This document shows positions 50,542-57,407 of a DNA stretch of 64,000 nt, piece by piece. The notes beneath the pieces were generated by a model. It saw only the letters and a program-made list of their open reading frames with translations, was not told the DNA's origin and ran no database searches. The position numbers and the translations under genes are program-made. The stretch spans positions 310,001 through 374,000 of the forward strand of contig NZ_FNDR01000003.1 in the NCBI RefSeq assembly GCF_900099805.1, given 5' to 3'. How positions within the stretch are numbered: the first letter of the stretch is position 1; every line of letters starts with the position of its first letter. This DNA comes from Variovorax sp. OV700 (GTDB lineage: Bacteria; Pseudomonadota; Gammaproteobacteria; Burkholderiales; Burkholderiaceae_C).

Positions 50542-51258
50542 TCAGGCAAGACTGCTCGCATCGACCTCGACGGCCTCGAAACGATAACCCTGGCCGTAGA
50601 CGGCGGCGAGCCGGTAGCCGCTCTCCGGCCGCAGCCCGAGCGCAGCGCGCACGCGCGAGACGTGCGTGTCCAGCGAGCGCGACACCTGCTCGGGCCCCAT
50701 CGGGTTGTTGATGCCCCAGATCGACTCCAGCAGATACCGTCGCGAGAGCACGCGCCCCATGTTGCGGAACAAGAGGAGCGCGAGGTTGTATTGCTTCTGC
50801 GTCAGAAAAACTGGCGCGCCATCGACCTCCACGCGCTGGTGGGCGGGAAGAAAGTGGTAGCGGCCCCAGGTCTGGTCATCGGTTGGCTGCTGTGCGTAGG
50901 CGCGTCGCATCAGGGCCCGGACTCGCGCGGTGAGTTCGCCCACCCGGATCGGACTCACGATGATGTCGTCCGCGCCGGCAGCCAACCCTTCCACGATGTC
51001 TTCCTCTTGATACCGCTGGGTCATCAGGAGCATTGGCACGCGCTCTTTCAGCGTGGTGCGGGCCCACCGCGCAAACTCCGGACCCGTGGTGTCCGGCAGT
51101 TGCCAGTCAAGCACCAGGAGATCGAAGCTTTCTTGCCGCAGTTCGTGCTGCAACGCGCTGCCCCTGGTGAAGGCATGGCAGTCATGCCCGAGAGTTCGAA
51201 GAATGCCCGTGATGAGGGCAAGCTGCTCGCCATCGGCGTCCAGTACGGCAATTCGCAT
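50542..51258 (-). CDS. OmpR-family response regulator with Lys-to-Ser change in the receiver
   Basis: 238 residues from ATG 51258. Receiver domain 1-115: acidic pair Asp7/Asp9, phospho-acceptor Asp51 (LLVLDWQLPD) and Thr80 are present, but the conserved Lys of the KP motif is Ser102 (IIVSPIRVGEL). The C-terminal winged helix (about 135-235) has FLTQKQYNLALLLFRNMG and SLDTHVSRVRAALGL. No histidine kinase gene is nearby. The ATG overlaps the stop of an aquaporin-like fragment (TGATG), so its translation is probably coupled to that frame. Confidence 0.9.
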   Translation of the reverse strand: MRIAVLDADGEQLALITGILRTLGHDCHAFTRGSALQHELRQESFDLLVLDWQLPDTTGPEFARWARTTLKERVPMLLMTQRYQEEDIVEGLAAGADDIIVSPIRVGELTARVRALMRRAYAQQPTDDQTWGRYHFLPAHQRVEVDGAPVFLTQKQYNLALLLFRNMGRVLSRRYLLESIWGINNPMGPEQVSRSLDTHVSRVRAALGLRPESGYRLAAVYGQGYRFEAVEVDASSLA

Positions 51259-51380
51259 CACACGCCCCTCAGAGATCCGACGGCCGTAGCCGCGAGTACC
51301 TTGCTGCCGCAGCCTCCCAGGGTCAGCCAGAACGTGCCTGCGAACTCGGCGCACCAGGCTTTCAACACATTGTTTCTCAT
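51258..51380 (-). pseudogene. aqpZ': Truncated aquaporin Z N terminus, overlapping the response regulator start
   Basis: A 40-codon frame with a strong GGAGG site at ATG 51380. Residues 10-31 (CAEFAGTFWLTLGGCGSKVL) match the first membrane helix of aquaporin Z (AEFxGTFWLVxGGCGSAVLAA) almost exactly; then the frame leaves homology (TAVGSLRGV) and stops. The rest of aqpZ is absent. The stop overlaps the response regulator ATG, so the fragment may act as a translated leader supplying ribosomes. Confidence 0.75.
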
Positions 51381-51470
51381 CAAGGACCTCCGACCAGAAT
51401 GGGTCACCAAGCGAACCGGCGGGCATCCACCGGGCTTGAGCTCTGATCCTGCTTGGAAGTCTTAAATGGC

Positions 51471-51497
51471 GAGAGAATCTAGCGAGAGTTCGTCAGA
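51471..51497 (-). promoter_or_regulatory. Conserved promoter module, copy B (upstream of the aqpZ fragment and response regulator)
   Basis: Reading the minus strand from 51497: TCTGAC, then TCTCGC from 51487 and TCTCTC from 51476, with the same 10/11 spacing as copies A and C. It lies 90 bases upstream of the aqpZ-fragment start, so the first regulator may control its own gene. Confidence 0.6.
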
Positions 51498-51579
51498 TTC
51501 GAATGCAAAAGGACTGGTCAGTTGTGCACTAGTTCACATTGTTGCGGTGCCGCGCTCTTGCGCACGCAGGCTCTTCAAG

Positions 51580-52596
51580 TCACGTTGTTTGCCCGGCGAT
51601 GAACTCGTAGCCCACGTCGTGCCTGAGCGGCGGCGTCTGGCCGGCCAGTCTTGCGAGGATCTGTTCGGCGGCCAGTTCGCCGATGTGATGGCGCGGTGAC
51701 TTGACCGTCGTCAGCCGCAGCGGCAGGGCTTCGCCGATCTCCAGTCCGTTGAATCCTGCCAGCGCCAGTCGGCTGGGAACATCGATGCCCGTGGCCATGC
51801 AATGCATCAGCCCGCCCACGGCCATGTCGTCGTTCGAGAAATAGACGGCGTCGAGGTCTGGATGGGACTGGAGCAGTTGCGCGAGGCCCGCGCGGCCCAG
51901 CAGCAGAGACGATGACTGGGGTGCTGTGAATTCACCCTGCAATTGGAGCCCGCGTTCCGCAAGGCCCTGCTCGAAGCCTTCCTTGCGCTTGGCGCCGCGC
52001 AAGTCGCGGCTGAGGTCGCCCCCCACGTAGCCGATCCGGCGCCGCCCCATGTCGGCAAAGAATCGCCCCGTGTCGCGGCCTGCCTCCCGGTTCGAGAAGC
52101 CCACCGACATATCGATCGACTCTCCGTCGATGTCCATCAGTTCCACCACCGGGCTGCGCACCTCGCGCAGGATCTGCCGCGCGCGCGGCGTGTGTTCGAG
52201 CCCCGCCAGGATCCAGCCCGAAGGCCGCCAGGACTGCATGGCCGCAATGACCTCTTCCTCCTTCGCGAGGTCGTAGTCCGAAACACCGATGACCGCCTGG
52301 TAGCCCGCCGCCCCAAAGCGCTCGTTGGCGCCCCGCAAGACCTCCGGAAAAACGATGTTGCTCAGCGACGGGACGATCACCGCGATCAGCCGGCTCTTCG
52401 CCGTGGCCAGCGCGCCCGCCAACCTGTTCGGCACGTAGCCCAGGGTGGCGATGGCGGCCTGCACCTTGGCCCGGGTCTGGTCGGAGACGTTGGCGTGGTC
52501 GTGCAGCACCCGCGAAACAGTCATGCCGCTGACGCCCGCGAGGCGCGCCACTTCCTCCAGGGTGATGGAGGACGTGGTTTCGGATTGCTCGTTCAT
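51580..52596 (-). CDS. LacI-family transcriptional regulator
   Basis: 338 residues from ATG 52596. The LacI helix-turn-helix is ITLEEVARLAGVSGMTVSRV, with hinge helix NRLAGALATAKS; the ligand domain follows from 65 (LIAVIVPSLSNIVFPEVLRG), in the GntR/gluconate-repressor style. It is divergent from the MFS transporter, and three matching palindromes lie between them. The effector is probably the transported sugar acid or carboxylate. Confidence 0.93.
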   Translation of the reverse strand: MNEQSETTSSITLEEVARLAGVSGMTVSRVLHDHANVSDQTRAKVQAAIATLGYVPNRLAGALATAKSRLIAVIVPSLSNIVFPEVLRGANERFGAAGYQAVIGVSDYDLAKEEEVIAAMQSWRPSGWILAGLEHTPRARQILREVRSPVVELMDIDGESIDMSVGFSNREAGRDTGRFFADMGRRRIGYVGGDLSRDLRGAKRKEGFEQGLAERGLQLQGEFTAPQSSSLLLGRAGLAQLLQSHPDLDAVYFSNDDMAVGGLMHCMATGIDVPSRLALAGFNGLEIGEALPLRLTTVKSPRHHIGELAAEQILARLAGQTPPLRHDVGYEFIAGQTT

Positions 52597-52711
52597 TTGT
52601 CGGTTGCTTTCTTGTTCTGTCGCCGCTGGCTCTGTGCCAACCAAGCATAGCGGCCGGCCCGCGCAGTCGCTTAAGCCTAAAGATTTCAATTTGCGCAGGG
52701 TTTCCCCTAGG

Positions 52712-52779
52712 TTGTTTGCGCAAACAATCCGCGAAGATAGCAATTGTTAGCGCAAACAACATGATGTTAGCGTAAACAA
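52712..52779. promoter_or_regulatory. Three LacI-type operators in the divergent promoter
   Basis: A perfect palindrome TTGTTTGCGCAAACAA (52712-52727) and two close copies, TTGTTAGCGCAAACAA (52744-52759) and ATGTTAGCGTAAACAA (52764-52779). The central CG and the TGTTNGCG half are typical LacI-family half-sites. The starts lie 32 and 20 bases apart, close to three and two helical turns. Confidence 0.85.
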
Positions 52780-52813
52780 AGCGAAGTAGATCCCGATAAC
52801 TCCAGGAGACCTC

Positions 52814-54139
52814 ATGAACACCTCGTCAGTCTCGTTGACAAAGCCAGCCGGGGAGGGCGACGGCCTCGCCGCCGAAACCGATCGCACCTATTCAAAAGTG
52901 TTTTGGCGCATCGTTCCGCTGCTCATGCTCTGCTACGTGGTCGCATACCTCGACCGCGTGAACGTCGGCTTCGCCAAGCTGCAGATGTCGCAGGACCTGG
53001 GCTTCAGCGAAACCGTGTTCGGCCTGGGTGCAGGCCTGTTCTTCATCGGCTACTTTCTGTTCGAGGTGCCGAGCAACGTCTTGCTGCACCGCGTCGGCGC
53101 GCGGGTCTGGATCGCCCGGATCATGATCACCTGGGGCGTCATGTCGGCCGCCTTCGCCTGGGTGCAGACGCCCACCACCTTCTATGTGATGCGCTTTTTG
53201 CTCGGCATTGCGGAGGCGGGCTTTTATCCCGGCGTCATCCTCTACCTGACGTATTGGTACCCGGCGCAGCGCCGCGCCAAGATCATTGCGTTGTTCATGT
53301 CCGCCATTCCCGTGGCCGGCATCTTCGGCAACCCGCTGTCCGGCTGGATCATGGATCTCTTCCATGGCGCCAGCGGCTTCCACGGCTGGCAGTGGATGTT
53401 CATCATCGAGGCCGTGCCGGCGCTGGTGATGGGCCTTGTGGTGCTGGCCTTTCTGGACAACGGCATTCGCAGTGCCAAGTGGCTGAGCGAAGGCGAAAAG
53501 CAGCTGCTCGAGTCCGAGATTGCCACCGACCAGAAGGGCACGCAAAGCAAGCACGCCATCGGCGCCATCTTTGGCGACAAGCGCGTGTGGCTCATGTGCC
53601 TCATCTACTTCTGCTTTGTGATGGGGCAATACGGGCTCACGTTCTGGATGCCCACGCTCATCAAGTCCACCGGCGTCACGGGCAACCTCAACATCGGGCT
53701 CTTCAGCGCAATTCCGTTCGGCTGCGCGATCGTCGCCATGAACCTTGTCGGGCGCAGCGCGGACGCGCGCCGTGAGCGCCGCTGGCACCTGATCGTGCCG
53801 GCCCTGTTCGGCGCGGTCGGCTTCGTCGTTGCGGCCTCTTACTCGCACAACACCATCGTCTCCGTGGCTGCGCTCTCGCTGGCCGCGGCCGGCGTGCTGA
53901 CCTGCGCGCCGCTCTTCTGGTCGCTGCCCACGTCGTTCCTCTCCGGCGCTGCCGCCGCTGTGGGCATTGCTGCCATCAACTCCGTGGGCAACCTTGCCGG
54001 CTTCGTGAGTCCCTATCTCATCGGCTACCTGAAGGACACGACGCACAGCACGCAGACCGGCATGTATGTGCTGGCCGGCATGCTGGTGATAGGGGCCTTT
54101 GCGGTGCTCAGAACGCCCGCCAATCTGGTCAATCGCTGA
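52814..54139 (+). CDS. MFS transporter, anion:cation symporter type
   Basis: 441 residues, about 12 membrane segments. The beginning (FWRIVPLLMLCYVVAYLDR, VNVGFAKLQMSQDLGFSE) and the loop RILLGIAEAGFYPGVILYL-like region match the ACS family (tartrate, galactonate, phthalate and related acids). It starts just after the LacI operators, so it is very likely repressed by the LacI protein. The hydrolase follows after 20 bases. Confidence 0.93.
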   Translation: MNTSSVSLTKPAGEGDGLAAETDRTYSKVFWRIVPLLMLCYVVAYLDRVNVGFAKLQMSQDLGFSETVFGLGAGLFFIGYFLFEVPSNVLLHRVGARVWIARIMITWGVMSAAFAWVQTPTTFYVMRFLLGIAEAGFYPGVILYLTYWYPAQRRAKIIALFMSAIPVAGIFGNPLSGWIMDLFHGASGFHGWQWMFIIEAVPALVMGLVVLAFLDNGIRSAKWLSEGEKQLLESEIATDQKGTQSKHAIGAIFGDKRVWLMCLIYFCFVMGQYGLTFWMPTLIKSTGVTGNLNIGLFSAIPFGCAIVAMNLVGRSADARRERRWHLIVPALFGAVGFVVAASYSHNTIVSVAALSLAAAGVLTCAPLFWSLPTSFLSGAAAAVGIAAINSVGNLAGFVSPYLIGYLKDTTHSTQTGMYVLAGMLVIGAFAVLRTPANLVNR

Positions 54140-54159
54140 CCGAGAGGGAGAACGTTCTC

Positions 54160-55251
54160 ATGAAGAGCACCATCACCTCCTGGCTGGCCGGGCTCGCGCG
54201 TTGCGCCTGCCTCTTGCTGCTCCCATGCCTGCTGGCACCGGGCGCCAACGCCGCCGATTTTCCCAAGCCCCGCGAGGGCCACTGGGTGGCGCGGGACTTT
54301 CGCTTCGAAAGCGGCGAGACGCTGCCCGAGCTGCGCCTGGCCTACACCACCGTGGGCGATCCGGCCGGCGAGCCCGTGCTCATCCTGCACGGCACCACAG
54401 GTTCCGCCGCAAGCATGCTCACGCCTGAATTCGCCGGCGAGCTCTTCGGCCCCGGCCAGCCGCTGGACGCGGCAAAGCACTTCATCATCCTGCCCGACGC
54501 CATTGGTACCGGCGCCTCGTCCAAGCCCTCCGATGGGCTGCGCACCGCGTTTCCGCGCTACAACTACAACGACATGGTCGCGGCCCAGTACCGGCTGCTG
54601 ACCGAGCACCTTGGCATCCGCCACCTCCGGCTGGTGCTGGGCAATTCCATGGGCGGCATGCAGACCTGGATCTGGGCCCAGAAGTACCCCGGCTTCATGG
54701 ATGCGGCCACCCCCATGGCATCGCTGCCTACCGAGATGTCCGGCCGCAACTGGATGATGCGGCGCCTGGTCATCGACTCCATCCGCGGCGATCCGGCCTG
54801 GAAGAACGGCCAGTACACAGAGCAGCCGCCCAGCCTGCGCTTTGCCTCCGTCTTCTTCGCCATTGGCACCAACGGAGGCGACCAGGGCCTGTTCAAGCTC
54901 GCGCCCTCGCGCGAAAAGGCCGATGCCGTGCTCGACCAGCGACTGAAGGCGCCGTTTCGCGGCGACGCCAACGACCACCTCTACCAGTGGGAGGCCTCGC
55001 GCGACTACAACCCCTCGCCCGGCCTGGAGAAGATCGAAGCCGCGCTCCTGGCCATCAACTCGGCCGACGACGAGCGCAACCCGCCGGCCCTTGGCGTGCT
55101 GCAGCGCGAGATCCAGCGCGTCAAGAAGGGCAGCGCCCTCTTGATCCCCGCGAGTGCCGACACCGTGGGCCACGGCACCACCGCGCGAGCCAGGTTCTGG
55201 AAACGCGAATTCGAGGCGTGGCTGCAAGCCGTGCCCCGCAGCGCGCAATGA
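54160..55251 (+). CDS. Exported alpha/beta-fold hydrolase, homoserine acetyltransferase-like
   Basis: 363 residues. A hydrophobic signal (CACLLLLPCLLAPGANAA) precedes a MetX-like fold: HGTTGSAASMLTP, LPDAIGTGASSKPSDGL, and the nucleophile elbow LVLGNSMGGMQTWIW; the catalytic His is in PASADTVGHGTTA. True homoserine acetyltransferases are cytoplasmic, so this exported form is probably an esterase or lactonase working on the MFS substrate. Confidence 0.88.
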   Translation: MKSTITSWLAGLARCACLLLLPCLLAPGANAADFPKPREGHWVARDFRFESGETLPELRLAYTTVGDPAGEPVLILHGTTGSAASMLTPEFAGELFGPGQPLDAAKHFIILPDAIGTGASSKPSDGLRTAFPRYNYNDMVAAQYRLLTEHLGIRHLRLVLGNSMGGMQTWIWAQKYPGFMDAATPMASLPTEMSGRNWMMRRLVIDSIRGDPAWKNGQYTEQPPSLRFASVFFAIGTNGGDQGLFKLAPSREKADAVLDQRLKAPFRGDANDHLYQWEASRDYNPSPGLEKIEAALLAINSADDERNPPALGVLQREIQRVKKGSALLIPASADTVGHGTTARARFWKREFEAWLQAVPRSAQ

Positions 55252-55293
55252 ACAGAAAAGCCAATTCCCCAACCCTTTCAGGCCCACACCATC

Positions 55294-56076
55294 ATGCGCA
55301 TTGCTGTCCTTGAAGACGAGCCGGCCCAGATGAACCATCTGGTCGACATGCTCGAGAACCGCCTCTTCAACAACCTCGACGAGCCCGTGTCGTGCGTGCC
55401 GTTCCACAGCGGCGAAGCCTTGCGCAGCGCCCTGCGCACCGAAAGCTTCGATCTGCTGGTGCTCGACTGGAACGTGCCCGACCTCGATGGCATCCAGCTG
55501 CTGGCCTGGCTGCGCAAGCAGCGCGAAAGCACCGTCCCTGTCGTGATGCTGAGCGCGCGCAACTCCGAGCGAGACGCGGTGTGCGCGCTCGATGCCGGCG
55601 CCGACGACTACATCGTCAAGCCCTTTCGCCCCCTCGAACTGGCCGCGCGCCTGCGCCGTCTCTTGGCACCGGCTCAGTCCACCGCCAAGGGCGCGCAGGA
55701 GCGATTTGGCAACTGGGTGTTCGACCGCAGCGCGTCGAGTGTGCAGTTGCAGCTGAAGGCCGGCGAGCGCGCGCGATGGGTGTCGCTGAGCAACAGCGAA
55801 TTTCACATGGCCCTGGCACTGTTTCGCAACCTTGGCAGGCCCGTGTCGCGCGCTCACCTGCTGGAGCGCGTCGGGCGCGAGGGCGAGCCGTCGAGCCGCG
55901 CGCTCGACAGCCAGATCTACCGGCTGCGCACCAAGCTGCGCCTGGACGTCGAAAACGGGCTTCGGCTGCACACCGTCTATGGTCAGGGCTATCGCCTGGA
56001 GTTTTGCGAACACGGTGGGCACGCGGCCATCCCCCAATCCCAGGAACTTGCGGCCGACCTGACCCCCGCGGCGTGA
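55294..56076 (+). CDS. OmpR-family response regulator (canonical receiver)
   Basis: 260 residues. Acidic pocket in VLEDEPAQM, phospho-acceptor Asp58 (LLVLDWNVPDLDG), Ser in VMLSARN, and Lys109 (DDYIVKPF): all key receiver residues are intact. The winged helix at about 140-245 includes LSNSEFHMALALFRNLGRP and the ending HTVYGQGYRLEF. It is a paralogue of the two neighbouring regulators. No kinase gene is in the window. Confidence 0.93.
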   Translation: MRIAVLEDEPAQMNHLVDMLENRLFNNLDEPVSCVPFHSGEALRSALRTESFDLLVLDWNVPDLDGIQLLAWLRKQRESTVPVVMLSARNSERDAVCALDAGADDYIVKPFRPLELAARLRRLLAPAQSTAKGAQERFGNWVFDRSASSVQLQLKAGERARWVSLSNSEFHMALALFRNLGRPVSRAHLLERVGREGEPSSRALDSQIYRLRTKLRLDVENGLRLHTVYGQGYRLEFCEHGGHAAIPQSQELAADLTPAA

Positions 56077-56102
56077 ACAAATTCGCGGAACCGCCTCATC
56101 CA

Positions 56103-56128
56103 CGAATTCAATTCTCGCGGACTCTCGC
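56103..56128 (+). promoter_or_regulatory. Partial promoter module, copy D (upstream of the third regulator)
   Basis: Two TCTCGC hexamers at 56113 and 56123, 10 bases apart, inside ATTCTCGCGGACTCTCGC. The TCTGAC element of the other copies is not present at the expected place. Confidence 0.4.
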
Positions 56129-56251
56129 AACGCGGCCGTGCCGCGCGCCCTCGGTGGGCACCATCTTTAGCACTAAGTCTTACATCGCTGCGCGGCGCTG
56201 AAAAAAGCGCCTACGCGCGGGGCTTGGTGCCAGCCCACAGGAGTCCACACC

Positions 56252-57001
56252 ATGTCAGCCAGCAAGCAGCCACCGCACCAACGCGTGGGAGTGCTCGACC
56301 CCGTGTTTCGCACCAGGGAACACATGCGCCGCACCATCCGCGCGTTCGGCCATGCGCCTCTCGTCTTCGAAGACCTGCAGGAACTGCTGTTCTTGCCCAC
56401 CGCCTCGCTCCGCTGCTCGGCCATGTGCATCGGCCTGCCCCGAAGGCGTGCCGATCTGCCCAGGTGGATCAGCGGCGCAAGAAACGCCGTCGGGCCCGAC
56501 GTGCCGCTGCTTTTTCTCACGCGGGAGAATCTTTTGAAGCCGCTGCAATCGCTCGGCTGCGACGAGGGCGACCTGCTGGTTGCCGCGCCCTCGTCGTTTT
56601 CTGATGTCTACGTCGGCCTCGAAGGCTGCATGGCACGGCACGCCCTGGCTCCCACCGGCCCCGGCCTCGAGTGGGGTGGCTATCGCTTCAAGCCGTCCAC
56701 TAAATCCGTCATGGTGGACGAAGAAGAAATCCGCCTTTCACCGCTCGAATTCGAGCTTGCGCTGGAGTTCTTCCACAACGTCGACAAGGTGCTGTCGCGC
56801 CAGTACCTGCTGGGCATGGCCTCCGCCCTCGCGCCCAGCGAGTCGGGCCGGTGGCTCAACGCCTGCATTGCACGGCTACGCGACAAGCTCAACCTTGGCG
56901 TCTCTCGCGGCTGCGAATGGCGGCTTGTTCACATTCGCGGAGAAGGCTACAGGCTCGGCAAGAGCAGTCCCCCAGCCGCCAGAAGAAGCAGCCGGTACTG
57001 A
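56252..57001 (+). CDS. Atypical response regulator with degenerate receiver
   Basis: 249 residues. The C-terminal winged helix (about 140-240: LSPLEFELALEFFHNVDKV, HIRGEGYRLG) is clearly OmpR-type and paralogous to the two neighbours. The receiver has lost its chemistry: the position of the phospho-acceptor Asp reads CIGLPRRR (Gly61), and the KP motif is replaced by APSSFSDVY. It should therefore act without phosphorylation or by dimerising with the other regulators. It lies directly upstream of the adhesin. Confidence 0.88.
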   Translation: MSASKQPPHQRVGVLDPVFRTREHMRRTIRAFGHAPLVFEDLQELLFLPTASLRCSAMCIGLPRRRADLPRWISGARNAVGPDVPLLFLTRENLLKPLQSLGCDEGDLLVAAPSSFSDVYVGLEGCMARHALAPTGPGLEWGGYRFKPSTKSVMVDEEEIRLSPLEFELALEFFHNVDKVLSRQYLLGMASALAPSESGRWLNACIARLRDKLNLGVSRGCEWRLVHIRGEGYRLGKSSPPAARRSSRY

Positions 57002-57037
57002 ATGGCCCCGGCCATACGCGCAGCGGACAGCCTAAAG

Positions 57038-57106
57038 GTGCGCATTAAGTCCGCTTTTCCGTACCCGCGTGAACTCAATTCTGACAAAACCTCGCGCGAT
57101 TCTCAC
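57038..57106 (+). promoter_or_regulatory. Conserved promoter module, copy C (upstream of the adhesin)
   Basis: GTGCGCATTA at 57038, then 42 bases on TCTGAC (57080), CCTCGC (57090) and TCTCAC (57101). Both the 42-base distance and the 10/11 hexamer spacing equal those of copy A. Confidence 0.6.
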
Positions 57107-57256
57107 GGCCACTGGGGCCCATCGGCACGATCCATTTCGCACGCAACGCAGAGCACTTCGGGCCACCAAAAGTTCCCCGCCGCCGCTGCCGATGCTGCCT
57201 CACGGGGCCTCAAGCCCTTTCAGCTATCGATTCGCACGGATTGGGAAGAGGACCGC

Positions 57257-57391
57257 ATGACAAAAGAACACCACCGAGTTTTGGGCAGCAAAGGCACCAC
57301 GCGTGCCTTTGCGGCGAATGGGCAGCAGCAACAACGCCAGAGGCAAGCCACTTTCGGCTTTGCCGGCGCTTCGATCAACGGCAAGAACTAA
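57257..57391 (+). CDS. Possible small protein in the adhesin leader
   Basis: 44 codons from ATG 57257 with GAAGAGG before it: MTKEHHRVLGSKGTTRAFAA then a Gln/Arg-rich stretch and FGFAGASINGKN. No family recognised. Being immediately upstream of the adhesin, it could be a translated leader. The evidence is only the frame, the ribosome site and the position. Confidence 0.4.
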   Translation: MTKEHHRVLGSKGTTRAFAANGQQQQRQRQATFGFAGASINGKN

Positions 57392-57407
57392 GCAAGGGGA
57401 GCATGGA

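Larger units (their letters stand above)
57002..57407 (+). other. Leader region of the adhesin gene
   Basis: A 406-base gap that holds promoter module copy C at 57038-57106 and a possible 44-codon frame (57257-57391). The adhesin ATG lies 16 bases after that frame. The adhesin transcript, if started near the module, would have a leader of about 300 bases. No terminator or known riboswitch pattern seen. Confidence 0.6.

Noticed and set aside
54025..56130. A 701-codon minus-strand frame opposite the hydrolase and a response regulator
   Set aside because: The plus-strand genes carry full domain motifs; the antisense product is low complexity with no recognisable family.
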